Positions 8,800-17,455 of a stretch of 64,000 bases of DNA are shown piece after piece (position 1 is the first letter of the stretch; the number at the start of each line of letters is the position of its first letter). Position numbers and translations under genes: made by a program. This stretch comes from DAOUKH01 sp965207995 (lineage in GTDB: Bacteria > Chloroflexota > Dehalococcoidia > SHYB01): NCBI GenBank assembly GCA_965207995.1, contig OZ242299.1, positions 1,178,001 to 1,242,000 on the forward strand, written 5' to 3'. A model generated the notes under the pieces. It saw nothing but the letters and a program-made list of their open reading frames with translations. It had not been told where the DNA came from and ran no database searches.

Positions 8800-9599
8800 T
8801 GGGGGCCGATGTCGTCGGCCAGGCCGATGGCGGTCTGCGCCGGCGGGTCCTGCACCTGGAGGTACTCGATCCTGCCCTCGGCGTCCCTGGCCACCACCAT
8901 CATGAAGCGGTCGAGGTCCTCGCGCTCGGCGAGGTACTGCACCGCGCGGGCGAGGTCCGCCGCGTCCATGGGGGCCATCGCCGCGCTGCCCAGGTTGGAG
9001 CGCGCCCGCGGGTTCCGGGTCATCGGCGTGTCGGTGAAGCCGGGGCAGATGGCGTTCACTCGAATGTTCGTGCCCCGGAGCATGTCGGGCAGGGTGCGAG
9101 TCAGCGAGATCACGCCCGCCTTCGCCGCGGCATAGCTGGGCGAATAGGGCACCGAGACCAGCCCGCCCTGCGACGACATGTTGATGATGACCCCGCCCCC
9201 GCCGTCGCGCATCACCGGCGCCACGGCCTTGGCGACCAGGAACGGCCCATTCAGGTTCACGTCGATGACCCGGCGGAACTCCTCGATGGGCCAGGCCTCG
9301 AGCGAGTCGTGCCGGCGCATGATCGCGGCGTTGTTGTGGAGCAGGTCGATGCGCCCGAAGGTGGAGACGGCCTTCTCGACCGCGGCGGCGACGTCGCTCT
9401 CCGACGACACGTCGGCCTGGACGAAGATCGCCTTGCTGTCCCCGTGGCCGATCTCGGCGATGGTCTCGCGGCCCGCCTCGTCGTCGACGTCGACGGCCAC
9501 CACGTTCGCCCCGATCCGCGCGAACCGGACCGCCGTCGCGCGCCCGATCCCCATCCCCGCGCCCGTAACGAACGCAACCTTCCCTGTCCACGAAGCCAT
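8796..9599 (-). CDS. SDR family oxidoreductase (first gene of SDR operon)
   Basis: 267 residues with TGAGMGIG, NNAA, INMSSQGG and the catalytic Tyr/Lys in YAAAK. ATG at 9599 is chosen because GGAGG lies about 8 bases upstream; an in-frame ATG at 9617 lacks such a site. First gene of the SDR operon (9599 to 7232). The C-terminal tail (residues about 225-267) resembles the tails of the other two, including a segment on an update or vote-like DLARAVQYLAER stretch that recurs as DLARAVYYLAVN in the middle gene. Upstream lies a cluster of GTGAGCG heptamers (9698-9777) that could carry the operon's control region. Confidence 0.9.
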   Translation of the reverse strand: MASWTGKVAFVTGAGMGIGRATAVRFARIGANVVAVDVDDEAGRETIAEIGHGDSKAIFVQADVSSESDVAAAVEKAVSTFGRIDLLHNNAAIMRRHDSLEAWPIEEFRRVIDVNLNGPFLVAKAVAPVMRDGGGGVIINMSSQGGLVSVPYSPSYAAAKAGVISLTRTLPDMLRGTNIRVNAICPGFTDTPMTRNPRARSNLGSAAMAPMDAADLARAVQYLAEREDLDRFMMVVARDAEGRIEYLQVQDPPAQTAIGLADDIGPQ

Positions 9600-9697
9600 A
9601 GCTCTCGCCTCCGTCATCCCATCCTGGGACTGCGGCGCATGGTAGCCGCGCCCCCGCCACACCGGCAACCCCACCGGGGAAAGGGGCCTCCGGGTCG

Positions 9698-9777
9698 TGA
9701 GCGGTCGTGAGCGGTGGTGAGCGCTGGTACAGGAGGGACGTTGTGAGCGTCGTGAGCGCCATGAGCGTTCGTGAGCG
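9698..9777. repeat. Cluster of GTGAGCG-type heptamers upstream of SDR operon
   Basis: About seven copies of GTGAGCG or ATGAGCG occur within 80 bases at irregular spacing (for example CGTGAGCGGTCGTGAGCGG), ending in a run of seven T. The 263-base gap 9600-9862 holds no gene. The copies lie upstream of the first SDR in its promoter position. They could be an iterated operator, a slipped simple repeat, or part of a terminator. No coding frame explains them. Confidence 0.6.
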
Positions 9778-9823
9778 TTTTTTTGGGCGGTAAACGCGCC
9801 ACGAAGGCGCGGGCCGGTCTTCT

Positions 9824-9843
9824 CCCTCTCCAGGCGGGAGAGG
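9824..9843. repeat. GC-rich palindrome with GGTTGGGGTGAGG flank
   Basis: Hairpin with arms CCCTCTC and GAGAGGG around a short loop, followed by TTGGGGTGAGGGG. It is the inverse-orientation counterpart of the copy at 63020-63038, which carries CCTCACCCCAACC on its other side. It lies just past the stop of the restriction-modification gene and may also act as a transcript end. Confidence 0.7.
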
Positions 9844-9862
9844 GTTGGGGTGAGGGGCGGGG

Positions 9863-12800
9863 CTACCCTGTCACGTCGTCTTCGAGTTCGTCGTCGTACT
9901 CGTTTACACCCAAGCCGCGGACGTGCGGTTCGTTGTGAAGCAGGTTGCGCAGGCGGGCCAGTTCATCCGCGTCCCATCCCATCGCCTCGGCCACGGCCTC
10001 ATCCCACAGGCGGCGCACCTCGCACTCACCATCGCGAAACTGCGGCACGACCATGTCCTTGGTGCGCTCCCAGCAGTCGGCTAGGATGCCGCTGATGCGG
10101 GCGTCCTTGACGTCCGGGACCTTCAATCCCTCTATCGTCTTTGGTTTGTAAGTGGGAAAGTCTATTGCTTGACCTGGGTTCCGCATAAGTTGCAGGCGTC
10201 CTGCGGTCGAGTTCACGAAGACTGAAACAGCTTTCGCTTCCTTGAGTGACAGGCCAACGACAGGCGACCAGCCGATGCCCAGGAGTTTCTCGTTACTGGC
10301 CGTTGCAGTTAGCCGCGCCGTGTTGTTTCTTTGCCCCGCGGTCACTAGCAGGTGAGATGCCCACTTGGAATAATGTACTGCTTGTTCTTCTCTACCCTTT
10401 CGGGGAATCCAATAACCGTCTGGTACAGCCTCTACGCTCTTCTGACCTGCAGCACCCTTCGACTCCAGTACAGATATGCCGCCTGATTTGCTCTGCTCCG
10501 ATTTCTCAAAGTTCTCATATAACCTCTGCATGGATGAACGAGCTGTGTAATCCAGTCCTTCCTTTATTGCGTGTAGGTTGGTGTGGTTTGCGAATGTGGC
10601 CGCCTCTCGTGCTAGAACGGGAGATCGCCAAGCTGCTGGTGTCCAATCACCAGTTTCGATCCGCTCTGTAGGCCAGAGGGATACTTCACCCCAGCCATTC
10701 TTCATTAGTCCTTCGGTGCAGTCGAGGAGGCAACTATGCAGGTCTTCGACTTCACTCTCATCTGCCGGCATCCTGTCCAGATGAACGAAGCGCGTGGACT
10801 CCTTGGGGCCGTCGGCGTGGCGCCGCATTACGACAATGCTCTCATTGATGCTCGTGTTCTGGCTCATGTTGATGTTGCGGGGCTGGTGGCAGGTCAGCAC
10901 GGTTTGAATGTGGAAGCGTTGGGCGAGTATCTGGCGTTCCCGTTGCCCTGACGGATTAGTGAGGGCGATCGTTGGGTGTACCATCGCAAGTAACCCATCC
11001 TGGGGTACTGTGCACTTGTCCGCGAGAGCGACGAACAGGGGGGCCAGTGAATTCTTGTCCACAAAGTCCTCCAAGTCGGTGTCATTGCGGACAAGGATGC
11101 GTTCCATGGCATCGGCGCGGGCACGCAGGAGTCGCTGCGTCTCCTTCGGGAATTTCTCACCCACCCTGGTCCGGTTGGTGAAGGGCGGGTTCATGATGAT
11201 GATTCGGGCTTCCTTGACGGCGGACACCGCGTCCTCTAGCTCGGTGTCATCGGACGGCCGCCATGTGGCCTGCGATGCTATGCGGTCGTCGGCAAGGGCC
11301 AACTCGTTCCTTCGCTCTGCGATGGCCTGCTGCCCCAGCAGTTCCAAGGTGCCTGCGGCGACGCGCGAAGGGTCGTGCGGCTGAGGGCCATAGGACATGA
11401 GGTGCAGCCCCATGGAGCGGTAGCTAATTTGGTGATTCCCGGCGGTCAGCTGTGAGGCGGCCAGCTGTAGCGACACGGGGTTGATGTCCAGCCCCTTGAT
11501 GGTCTCCTCCACGGCCAGCTTCTGGAGCGCCGCCAACTGGTTCTCGTCAGCCCCCTGCTCCTTAGCACGACGCTTCATGTCGGTGAGCATGGCGGCCAGG
11601 AGGGTCCCGCTGCCGCAGGCCAGGTCCACGACCTTGTGTTCCCGCCAGGCAGCGGAGTCGGCCCAATTGACGTCGCCCACGGCGTCCAGGGTGAGACGGG
11701 CGGCGATGGAGGCGGCAACCGGTCGAGTGAAGAAGGCGCCGTCGCTCTCCTGGTTGCCCATCACGCGATTGAACAGGGGACCGGCATGGTCCGCGCCCAT
11801 GTCGGCGTAGGTCTCGGCGATGCGCTCCGCCTCGGCCGCGATGTGGCGGAGGGCACGTTCCAGACCGGCCAGTTTGCCCGTGTCCTCAATGGCTTGGATG
11901 GCTTCGACCGCCGGTTCGAGGACGGGCAGGAAGTCGTGGCGCATGACCCGGTCCCATTCCCGGCTGAACCGGCGCACCACGTTCACATCGTTCTTGACCA
12001 CGGCCAGGTTGCTCACGCCTGAGAGCCATCGCCCGTTAGCGATGCGCTGGTGGAGCATGGCGGCGTTCATCATCAGCAATGCCGCGATGGTGCAGCCGTC
12101 GGCCTGCTTGTTGAGGTCGCTCTCCTTTAGGTTGTCCAACCCGAAGTGGCGGTCGAGGGCGGGCCGCAACTCGTCGGCGTTCAGATGGTGAGCAGCCTCT
12201 CTTACGCTCTCCTCGAGGATGTTCAGGTCCCGGAGGACGCGGTCGTCCGAGAGGCCAGATTTTTCCAGCAGGTTCATGCGGATAGCCTCACCGAACTCCC
12301 GCATCTCCTTCAGCAGGCGCAGCTGGCGCTCAACGGCTTTCGAGTCGTCCTTCGCGCTCTTCTTTCTCTTCTCTTCCAAGGACGGCAGGGGATTACCCTC
12401 GCCCTTGTTGATCATGGCCTTGGCCTTGGCCTTGGTCTTCCTGATGTTGATGACTCCCGGCCTTCCATCAGGATCGGGCTTCTCTCTGGCGACGGTGTCC
12501 GTACGCAGGTCGAAGCTGCCGTCGTCGTTCAGTTTGCCCGTGAGCACCGTCGTGGGTGCGCCGGCTTGCCAGGGTGCACCCTCCTCCTCCTGGATAGCGC
12601 CGGGCGCCTTGGGTTTCGGCAGGCCGTCTTGCATTGACTCCGGCAGGGGCACGAACTTGTTCGTTCGGGGGCTGTCCCCCTTCAGCACCTGCTCGACCGC
12701 CTCCTGCGCATCCCCGGGAGCGCCCCCGTGTAGCCAATACTGGATGCGCTTGTTCTCCCCCTTGGCAATGGCGATGAAGGTGTGGAGCTTTTCGGGGACC

Positions 12801-14905
12801 TTGGGGAGGTACAGGTGCAGCAACTCTGCCAGGTTTTCCTCAATGCGCTGGTCGTGGGCGCGCAGGGCCAAGAGAATCTGCCCCAACTCCTGCCACCCCT
12901 CCTCCGGAGAGCTGTTGCTGAGCCATGCTTCGGCGTCGGCGTTGGGAGGGATGACGAAGGGACAGATGATGTAGCCCAGGGACTTGTCGGGGGCGGTTCG
13001 CATGGCGCGGCCAACGGCCTGTATGACGTCGATGGGGCTCTTGCGGGATTCCAGGAATGCCACGGCACTCAGAGAAGGCGAGTCGGTGCCTTCCCCGAAG
13101 ATGCCGACATTGATGATGCCATGAGGTTCAGCCGCGGTAGCCGCCGCTAGCCGACCCTTGGCGTTCTCCCGCTGAGAGACGTTGCTTGTGGCGTCCAGGT
13201 GTTCCAGGGAGTATTTCGCGGCCTGTTGACCTCGGGAGTGCTCGTTGATCCAGCCTTGGAGCCAGTCCCGCACTATGGGTTGCTGGAGGTCCCTCGCCAG
13301 GTTCTTGGACTTGTCCACCGTGTTCATGAAACCAATGCACGACTTGATGGGAACACTGCCATTCTCGGCGCTTACAGTGGCGCCGCCCATGGCCAGCGTA
13401 AAGGCGAGGCCACGAAGGAAGTGCGTGGTGGTGAGCCTGTGGCGCCCCTTACTCTCGGTGATTGTGGCAAGCTCGTTGGCGACGTCGTAGGCGTCTGGGT
13501 CGTTGAGGGCCACGGCGATGATTCGGTAGTCGGCGAGCCAGCCGTTCTTGACGGCTTCCACGTAGCTCTTGCGGTACAGCTCGACGCCGAAGACCTCTTC
13601 GTCGTCCATGGACCGGACAATCCAGTCGCTGTTGCGGTCGAGCCTGACCCTCGTGGTGTCATAGACCCGAGGCGTAGCCGTCTGGTAGATGCGGTAGGTC
13701 GCCGGCATGGCGTCGTTATCGTGGCAAAGGGTGAAATCGCGGACGCGCTGCTCGTCCAGCGAGAGCAGGGTGCTCTTGGCGCTCTTCTTGCGCCGCAGGC
13801 CGGCGGTGCGATGCGCCTCGTCGGCGACGAGGACACGGACGGTGAAGCCGGCCTCTCGCAGGGCATCGGCGATGGGTCGCCCACTTTGGTACGTGCCGAA
13901 GATGACGCTGATGCGCCTACCTGTTTTACCGTCGCGCATCCACTGGGCGATTTCGCCCGGATTCGTGGTGACCTTCCCCTTCACTATGGAGGCGCTGACG
14001 TTGCTGTTGTCCAGGGTCGGGTCGGTGGCCGTGTCGCGGGCGCCTTCCTTGGAGGGATCGTAGCCGGCAGTCACGTCGGAACACACGGCCAGCGCCCGAA
14101 TCCGCGTAGCCGCGTGCTGGAGGTACTCCCGGCGAATCTGGGCCACCAACGCGATGGACGGACAGAGCACAATGGACAGCTCGCCCGGCGGCGTCAGCTG
14201 CTCGATGATGCGCAGGGAGATTCGGGTCTTGCCCGTGCCGCAGGGCAGGATGATCTTCCCGCGGGCCTGGCCGATAGGAAGCCCGCCGCTGTCCGATTGG
14301 GCGTGCTCCTCCAGAATGCGGACACTCTCCGAGATTGCCTCCGACTGCATGCACGATTTGGTCCGCGGGCGCCATTCCTCGTCCGGGTTGGGGGCGCAGT
14401 GCGGGCATTCCTCATCGGTGGGGGCGCTTTGCTGTTGGAGCAGGTCGCTGGCGATGTTCACCAGTTTGATTGGCTTGTCGGTCATTAACAGGAGTTGCTG
14501 GGCATTGCTGCCCAATGGGTTATTCCCGTTGGTAACAATCCATCGTTCCGCCCAAAATGAGGCCGATGAGGAGCTTGCGAACGTATCGATTTCGTTTTTC
14601 GGTATGGGATCACCGTCGCCCCGCTCGTCCAACTGCCGGGCCTTGCATTGGATGGCGACGTACTCGCCGTCGCGAATTGCTACGGCGTCAATTCCCAGGT
14701 CTTGTTTGGTGAGGTTAGGGAAATGGTCTTCCCTCTCCGGCCACTTGGCCCAGAGGTAGCACTCGTCGATGTCCCACTCTCTGATATAGGGACCTACTTG
14801 CTCCGTGAGGTCTTCAAGCCACGTGCCGTCCGTGGCTTGAGGATTCATCTCAGCCACAATGCCGAGCGCGTCTGAGACAACCTTCTGCGTTTCAGGATTT
14901 AACAC
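9863..14905 (-). CDS. Single-chain restriction-modification enzyme, type ISP-like
   Basis: 1680 residues combining all activities of a restriction-modification system. An Mrr-like nuclease domain lies at the N-terminus (Asp73 and Gln86-x-Lys88 in GIDAVAIRDG...IQCK). A superfamily 2 translocase follows with Walker A PCGTGKT near 221-227, DEAH at 362-365, a YQTATPR motif and QAVGRAMR. Then come a helical coupler, an N6-adenine methyltransferase (VDLACGSGT near 1092, NPPF near 1237), and a C-terminal part that should contain target recognition. This order and size match type ISP enzymes such as LlaBIII and LlaGI. The start is GTG at 14905 with GGAG 8 bases upstream; a stop codon immediately precedes it. 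GC content is lower than in surrounding genes, fitting mobile defence DNA. No specificity subunit or separate methylase is nearby, as expected for a single-chain system. Confidence 0.88.
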   Translation of the reverse strand: MLNPETQKVVSDALGIVAEMNPQATDGTWLEDLTEQVGPYIREWDIDECYLWAKWPEREDHFPNLTKQDLGIDAVAIRDGEYVAIQCKARQLDERGDGDPIPKNEIDTFASSSSASFWAERWIVTNGNNPLGSNAQQLLLMTDKPIKLVNIASDLLQQQSAPTDEECPHCAPNPDEEWRPRTKSCMQSEAISESVRILEEHAQSDSGGLPIGQARGKIILPCGTGKTRISLRIIEQLTPPGELSIVLCPSIALVAQIRREYLQHAATRIRALAVCSDVTAGYDPSKEGARDTATDPTLDNSNVSASIVKGKVTTNPGEIAQWMRDGKTGRRISVIFGTYQSGRPIADALREAGFTVRVLVADEAHRTAGLRRKKSAKSTLLSLDEQRVRDFTLCHDNDAMPATYRIYQTATPRVYDTTRVRLDRNSDWIVRSMDDEEVFGVELYRKSYVEAVKNGWLADYRIIAVALNDPDAYDVANELATITESKGRHRLTTTHFLRGLAFTLAMGGATVSAENGSVPIKSCIGFMNTVDKSKNLARDLQQPIVRDWLQGWINEHSRGQQAAKYSLEHLDATSNVSQRENAKGRLAAATAAEPHGIINVGIFGEGTDSPSLSAVAFLESRKSPIDVIQAVGRAMRTAPDKSLGYIICPFVIPPNADAEAWLSNSSPEEGWQELGQILLALRAHDQRIEENLAELLHLYLPKVPEKLHTFIAIAKGENKRIQYWLHGGAPGDAQEAVEQVLKGDSPRTNKFVPLPESMQDGLPKPKAPGAIQEEEGAPWQAGAPTTVLTGKLNDDGSFDLRTDTVAREKPDPDGRPGVINIRKTKAKAKAMINKGEGNPLPSLEEKRKKSAKDDSKAVERQLRLLKEMREFGEAIRMNLLEKSGLSDDRVLRDLNILEESVREAAHHLNADELRPALDRHFGLDNLKESDLNKQADGCTIAALLMMNAAMLHQRIANGRWLSGVSNLAVVKNDVNVVRRFSREWDRVMRHDFLPVLEPAVEAIQAIEDTGKLAGLERALRHIAAEAERIAETYADMGADHAGPLFNRVMGNQESDGAFFTRPVAASIAARLTLDAVGDVNWADSAAWREHKVVDLACGSGTLLAAMLTDMKRRAKEQGADENQLAALQKLAVEETIKGLDINPVSLQLAASQLTAGNHQISYRSMGLHLMSYGPQPHDPSRVAAGTLELLGQQAIAERRNELALADDRIASQATWRPSDDTELEDAVSAVKEARIIIMNPPFTNRTRVGEKFPKETQRLLRARADAMERILVRNDTDLEDFVDKNSLAPLFVALADKCTVPQDGLLAMVHPTIALTNPSGQRERQILAQRFHIQTVLTCHQPRNINMSQNTSINESIVVMRRHADGPKESTRFVHLDRMPADESEVEDLHSCLLDCTEGLMKNGWGEVSLWPTERIETGDWTPAAWRSPVLAREAATFANHTNLHAIKEGLDYTARSSMQRLYENFEKSEQSKSGGISVLESKGAAGQKSVEAVPDGYWIPRKGREEQAVHYSKWASHLLVTAGQRNNTARLTATASNEKLLGIGWSPVVGLSLKEAKAVSVFVNSTAGRLQLMRNPGQAIDFPTYKPKTIEGLKVPDVKDARISGILADCWERTKDMVVPQFRDGECEVRRLWDEAVAEAMGWDADELARLRNLLHNEPHVRGLGVNEYDDELEDDVTG

Positions 14906-15018
14906 TTATGGGCTCCATCGGGACATATCTGATGGTGGAGGCGTTGCGATTATGCCTGAAACGACCCAGACCGGATAGCGCTCCGCCGCCGGTGGGCGCC
15001 CCCATCGCCACGGCCCGC

Positions 15019-15067
15019 TTGACACGCCCTCGCCCAGGGCCTATCATCATGTCAGAACGTACGTTCT
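15019..15067 (+). promoter_or_regulatory. Sigma70-type promoter with GAAC-N4-GTTC palindrome
   Basis: TTGACA at 15019-15024 and TATCAT at 15042-15047 are separated by exactly 17 bases. The perfect 14-base palindrome AGAACGTACGTTCT covers 15054-15067, where transcription would begin. GAAC-N4-GTTC is the LexA/SOS box of Gram-positive bacteria and is also reported for Chloroflexota relatives. No plus-strand gene follows; transcription would run antisense into the thiolase-like gene. The 367-base gap 14906-15272 otherwise contains only a palindrome at 15242 and a short stretch resembling a thiolase tail. Confidence 0.55.
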
Positions 15068-15241
15068 TTGCTGAGCCCCGTGGCGGCGGCCATCGGCCGC
15101 ATGGCCCGCCCTTAGAGGGGGCGGAAGCACTGCCTCTAACAGTGTAGCGGGGCGGAGCGGAAAGAACGGCGGGCGGATTGCGGGAGAGACAGGGCCATTG
15201 CCTCCCGCGGAATTGCGGAGACGGGGCGAGCCCGCCCTCAG

Positions 15242-15260
15242 TCCCTCCCAGGGGGAGGGA
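15242..15260. repeat. Intergenic GC-rich palindrome
   Basis: Perfect 8-base arms TCCCTCCC and GGGAGGGA around AGG, followed by GGTTTAAGGGG. It is 12 bases past the stop of the thiolase-like gene. The same core plus the GGTTTAAGG tail recurs at 47221-47239. Confidence 0.75.
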
Positions 15261-15272
15261 GGTTTAAGGGGG

Positions 15273-16505
15273 CTAGTCCTTGGCGAGGAGGACGAAGTTG
15301 CCGCCGCCGGTGGGCGGCCCCATCGTCACCGCCATGCCGACCTTGGGGTCGCGGACGGCGCGGCAGACGCCCTTCACGTGCGTGTGCTCGATCTGCCCCG
15401 AGCCGGGGCAGTCGTCCATGACCTCGCCTCGGAGCTGGCGGGCGGCCTCGATGGGCCGGAAGAGCGACGGCGTGCCGTTGTGGCTGAACGCCATGCAGCC
15501 GCCGTCGGTGCAGGTGGGATAGCGCCCGTCGAGCTCCATGACGCCGCTCTCGACGAACGGCCCGCCCTCGCCGGGCTTGCAGAAGCCGAGCATCTCCCAC
15601 TGGGTCAGCATCCAGATGGCAAAGCCGTCGTACAGCTCGACGAAGTCGACGTCGTCGCGGGTTACGCCGGCGCGGGCGAAGCCGTTGTCGACCCAGTCGG
15701 TGGCGAACGGTCCGCCGAGGTGGTGCTCAAGGAGCGGCGCCTCGGCGTACGCGGGATAGGAGAGTTGGTCGCCGCCGCCCAGGATGTGCACCGGCTTCTT
15801 CTTGAGGTCGCGCGCCCGCTCGGCGGTGGTGATGATCATGGCGCCGCCGCCGTCGTTGACCTGGGCGCACATGAGCACGGTGAGCGGCGAGGCGATCATG
15901 CGGGCGTTCACCACGCGCTCGACGTCGTAGGGCCCCCGGCCGTACATCAGGGCCTGGGGGTTCACATGGCCGTAGTTGCGCACGGTCGCCGACGCCGCGG
16001 CGAGCTGCTCCGGCGTCGTGCCGTACATCGCCATGTGCCGCGAGGCGACGAGGGCAAACTGGACGGCGGTGTAGGAACCCGTCCAGCCGGTGAACTCCTG
16101 GACGTGGCGCGTCCACGGAGCGGTGCGGCCGTCGGGTGGCTGGGTCATGCCCCGCCCCAGAATGATGGCGACGGTATCGACGTTGCCCGTCTTGATCGCT
16201 GCGGCGGCGTCGACGATGGCCGGCGCGCCGCTTTCGGCCGCGTTCACCGCGCCCGTCTGCCAACGAAGCGGAATGCCCAACAGATACGACCAGTTCGCCT
16301 TCATGCCGTAGACGGGAGCCGCCGGGTTCTGGGGCCAAGCGTCGAGCTGGACGAACAACCCTTCGACGTCCTGGATGGTCAGGCCCGCGTCATCAAGGGC
16401 GCCGCGCAGCGCCTCCATGGCGTGGGAGAAGCCGCTCCGGCCTTCGCCGCGCGTCTGCTTCGTCGTGTAAAGGCCGACGATGGCCGCGTCGCGGGGGCCC
16501 GGCAT
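15273..16505 (-). CDS. Thiolase-superfamily protein lacking the nucleophilic Cys
   Basis: 410 residues of the thiolase/SCP2-thiolase fold. In true thiolases the first active-site loop reads VNxxCxSG; here it is VNAAESG (87-93), so the acyl-accepting Cys is replaced by Ala90. The later Gly-rich His motif survives as SHNGTP, and GPPTGGGN near the C-terminus is retained. It starts at ATG 16505, overlapping the stop of the DUF35 gene by one base (TGATG). The pairing with a DUF35 protein matches Ltp2-ChsH2 steroid side-chain aldolases and BbsAB-type complexes, where a Cys-less thiolase fold performs retro-aldol chemistry on a CoA thioester. That activity is inferred; a lipid-transfer or acyl-CoA binding role is also possible. 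Confidence 0.82.
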   Translation of the reverse strand: MPGPRDAAIVGLYTTKQTRGEGRSGFSHAMEALRGALDDAGLTIQDVEGLFVQLDAWPQNPAAPVYGMKANWSYLLGIPLRWQTGAVNAAESGAPAIVDAAAAIKTGNVDTVAIILGRGMTQPPDGRTAPWTRHVQEFTGWTGSYTAVQFALVASRHMAMYGTTPEQLAAASATVRNYGHVNPQALMYGRGPYDVERVVNARMIASPLTVLMCAQVNDGGGAMIITTAERARDLKKKPVHILGGGDQLSYPAYAEAPLLEHHLGGPFATDWVDNGFARAGVTRDDVDFVELYDGFAIWMLTQWEMLGFCKPGEGGPFVESGVMELDGRYPTCTDGGCMAFSHNGTPSLFRPIEAARQLRGEVMDDCPGSGQIEHTHVKGVCRAVRDPKVGMAVTMGPPTGGGNFVLLAKD

Positions 16506-16918
16506 CAGGAGGCCGGCCTGAATGGGTAGAGGGTGATCTCGTCGTTCACTTTCTCGAAGGCGACCTCGACGGCCATGCCCACCCGCAGGTCCTCATGCGG
16601 ACAGCCCACGATGGTGCTCAGCATGGCGGGGCCTTCCTCCAGCCGGATCACGGCGACGACGTACGGGTCGGGGAAGACGACGGGGTCGGCGGAGCGGTAG
16701 ATGACGGAGAAGCTGTAGACCTCGCCCCGCCCGCTGACCTCGGTCCACTCGAACGCCTCGGAGAGGCAGCGGGGACAGGCGGGCTGCGGCGTCCAGCGGT
16801 AGAAGCCGCAGTCCTCGCACTTGGGGACGAGGAGCCGGCCCTCCCGCGTCCCCTCCCAGAACGGGCGCGAGAAGTCGGTGGGAACGGGCAGCGGCCGGGT
16901 GCGTGGCGAAGAGGTCAT
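16505..16918 (-). CDS. DUF35 zinc-ribbon/OB-fold protein (thiolase partner)
   Basis: 137 residues. The N-terminal rubredoxin-like zinc ribbon has CEDC at about 36-39 and CPRC at about 49-52; an OB fold follows (GRGEVYSFSVIYRS...PYVVAVIRLEEGP). DUF35 proteins bind acyl-CoA and act as obligate partners of thiolase-fold enzymes. Start ATG 16918. It is first in a two-gene unit with the Cys-less thiolase and their codons overlap, so equal production is expected. Nothing in the sequence identifies the acyl group handled. Confidence 0.9.
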   Translation of the reverse strand: MTSSPRTRPLPVPTDFSRPFWEGTREGRLLVPKCEDCGFYRWTPQPACPRCLSEAFEWTEVSGRGEVYSFSVIYRSADPVVFPDPYVVAVIRLEEGPAMLSTIVGCPHEDLRVGMAVEVAFEKVNDEITLYPFRPAS

Positions 16919-17005
16919 AGGAAGCGCGCTGGGGGCGCCGCGAGTCTAGGAGACGCCTTCTCCCCTGTCAACGTAGCGGGGCACGCCGACGAGCGGCACG
17001 CGGCG

Positions 17006-17452
17006 TTACTCGAGGGGGTTCAACGTGCGGAGCCCCTCTTCCTCGGCGGCGTCGAGCAGGTCGTCGTCGGCGCTGGCGAATACCGGCGTATCGGGCGCCG
17101 CCGGCCTCAGCGTCAGGCAGCCCGCGAGCTGCAGCGCGTCGTCGGCCCGCAGCGAGTGCCGCTCCAGGAGGGCGCAGGCGAGGTCGATCACCGAATCGTT
17201 GACGTTCTGGCGAAGGAAGAACGACTCCAAGTCCTCGCTGAACCGGTCGAGGAGGTCGGAGGCCTCCTCGTCGTCGAGGGCGCCTTCCCGCAGACGGCGC
17301 CCCACCGCCGACCACAACTCGGCCTGCGAGACGGAAAGCACCGCGAACTGGTTGGCGTCGCCGCTGTCGGCAAGCTCCAGCATACGCTCGGTACCCGGTT
17401 CGGCGACGTAGAGTTTGACCAGCGCGCTCGTGTCCAAGTAGTAGAGCGCCAC
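17006..17452 (-). CDS. PIN-domain ribonuclease toxin, VapC-like
   Basis: 148-residue PIN domain. The acidic metal site is complete: Asp7 (YYLDTSALVKLY), Glu45 (QAELWSA), Asp104/Asp105 (RADDALQLA) and Asp129/Asp130 (ASADDDLL). VapC toxins cleave tRNA or rRNA using Mg2+ and are silenced by a co-expressed antitoxin. The gene begins 3 bases after the stop of the 210-residue gene upstream, the normal antitoxin-first order. Start ATG 17452. Family assignment is strong; toxin activity is inferred from context and not shown by sequence. Confidence 0.88.
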   Translation of the reverse strand: MALYYLDTSALVKLYVAEPGTERMLELADSGDANQFAVLSVSQAELWSAVGRRLREGALDDEEASDLLDRFSEDLESFFLRQNVNDSVIDLACALLERHSLRADDALQLAGCLTLRPAAPDTPVFASADDDLLDAAEEEGLRTLNPLE

Positions 17453-17455
17453 CGC

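Noticed and set aside
8011..9762. One long 583-residue reading frame covering two SDR genes
   Set aside because: The N-terminal half is an out-of-frame reading of the upstream SDR; only the part from ATG 8799 carries SDR motifs, so it is not a fusion.
15198..16529. Plus-strand open frame of 443 residues downstream of the promoter at 15019
   Set aside because: Antisense to the well-supported thiolase-like gene, with no domain and no ribosome site; typical high-GC shadow.
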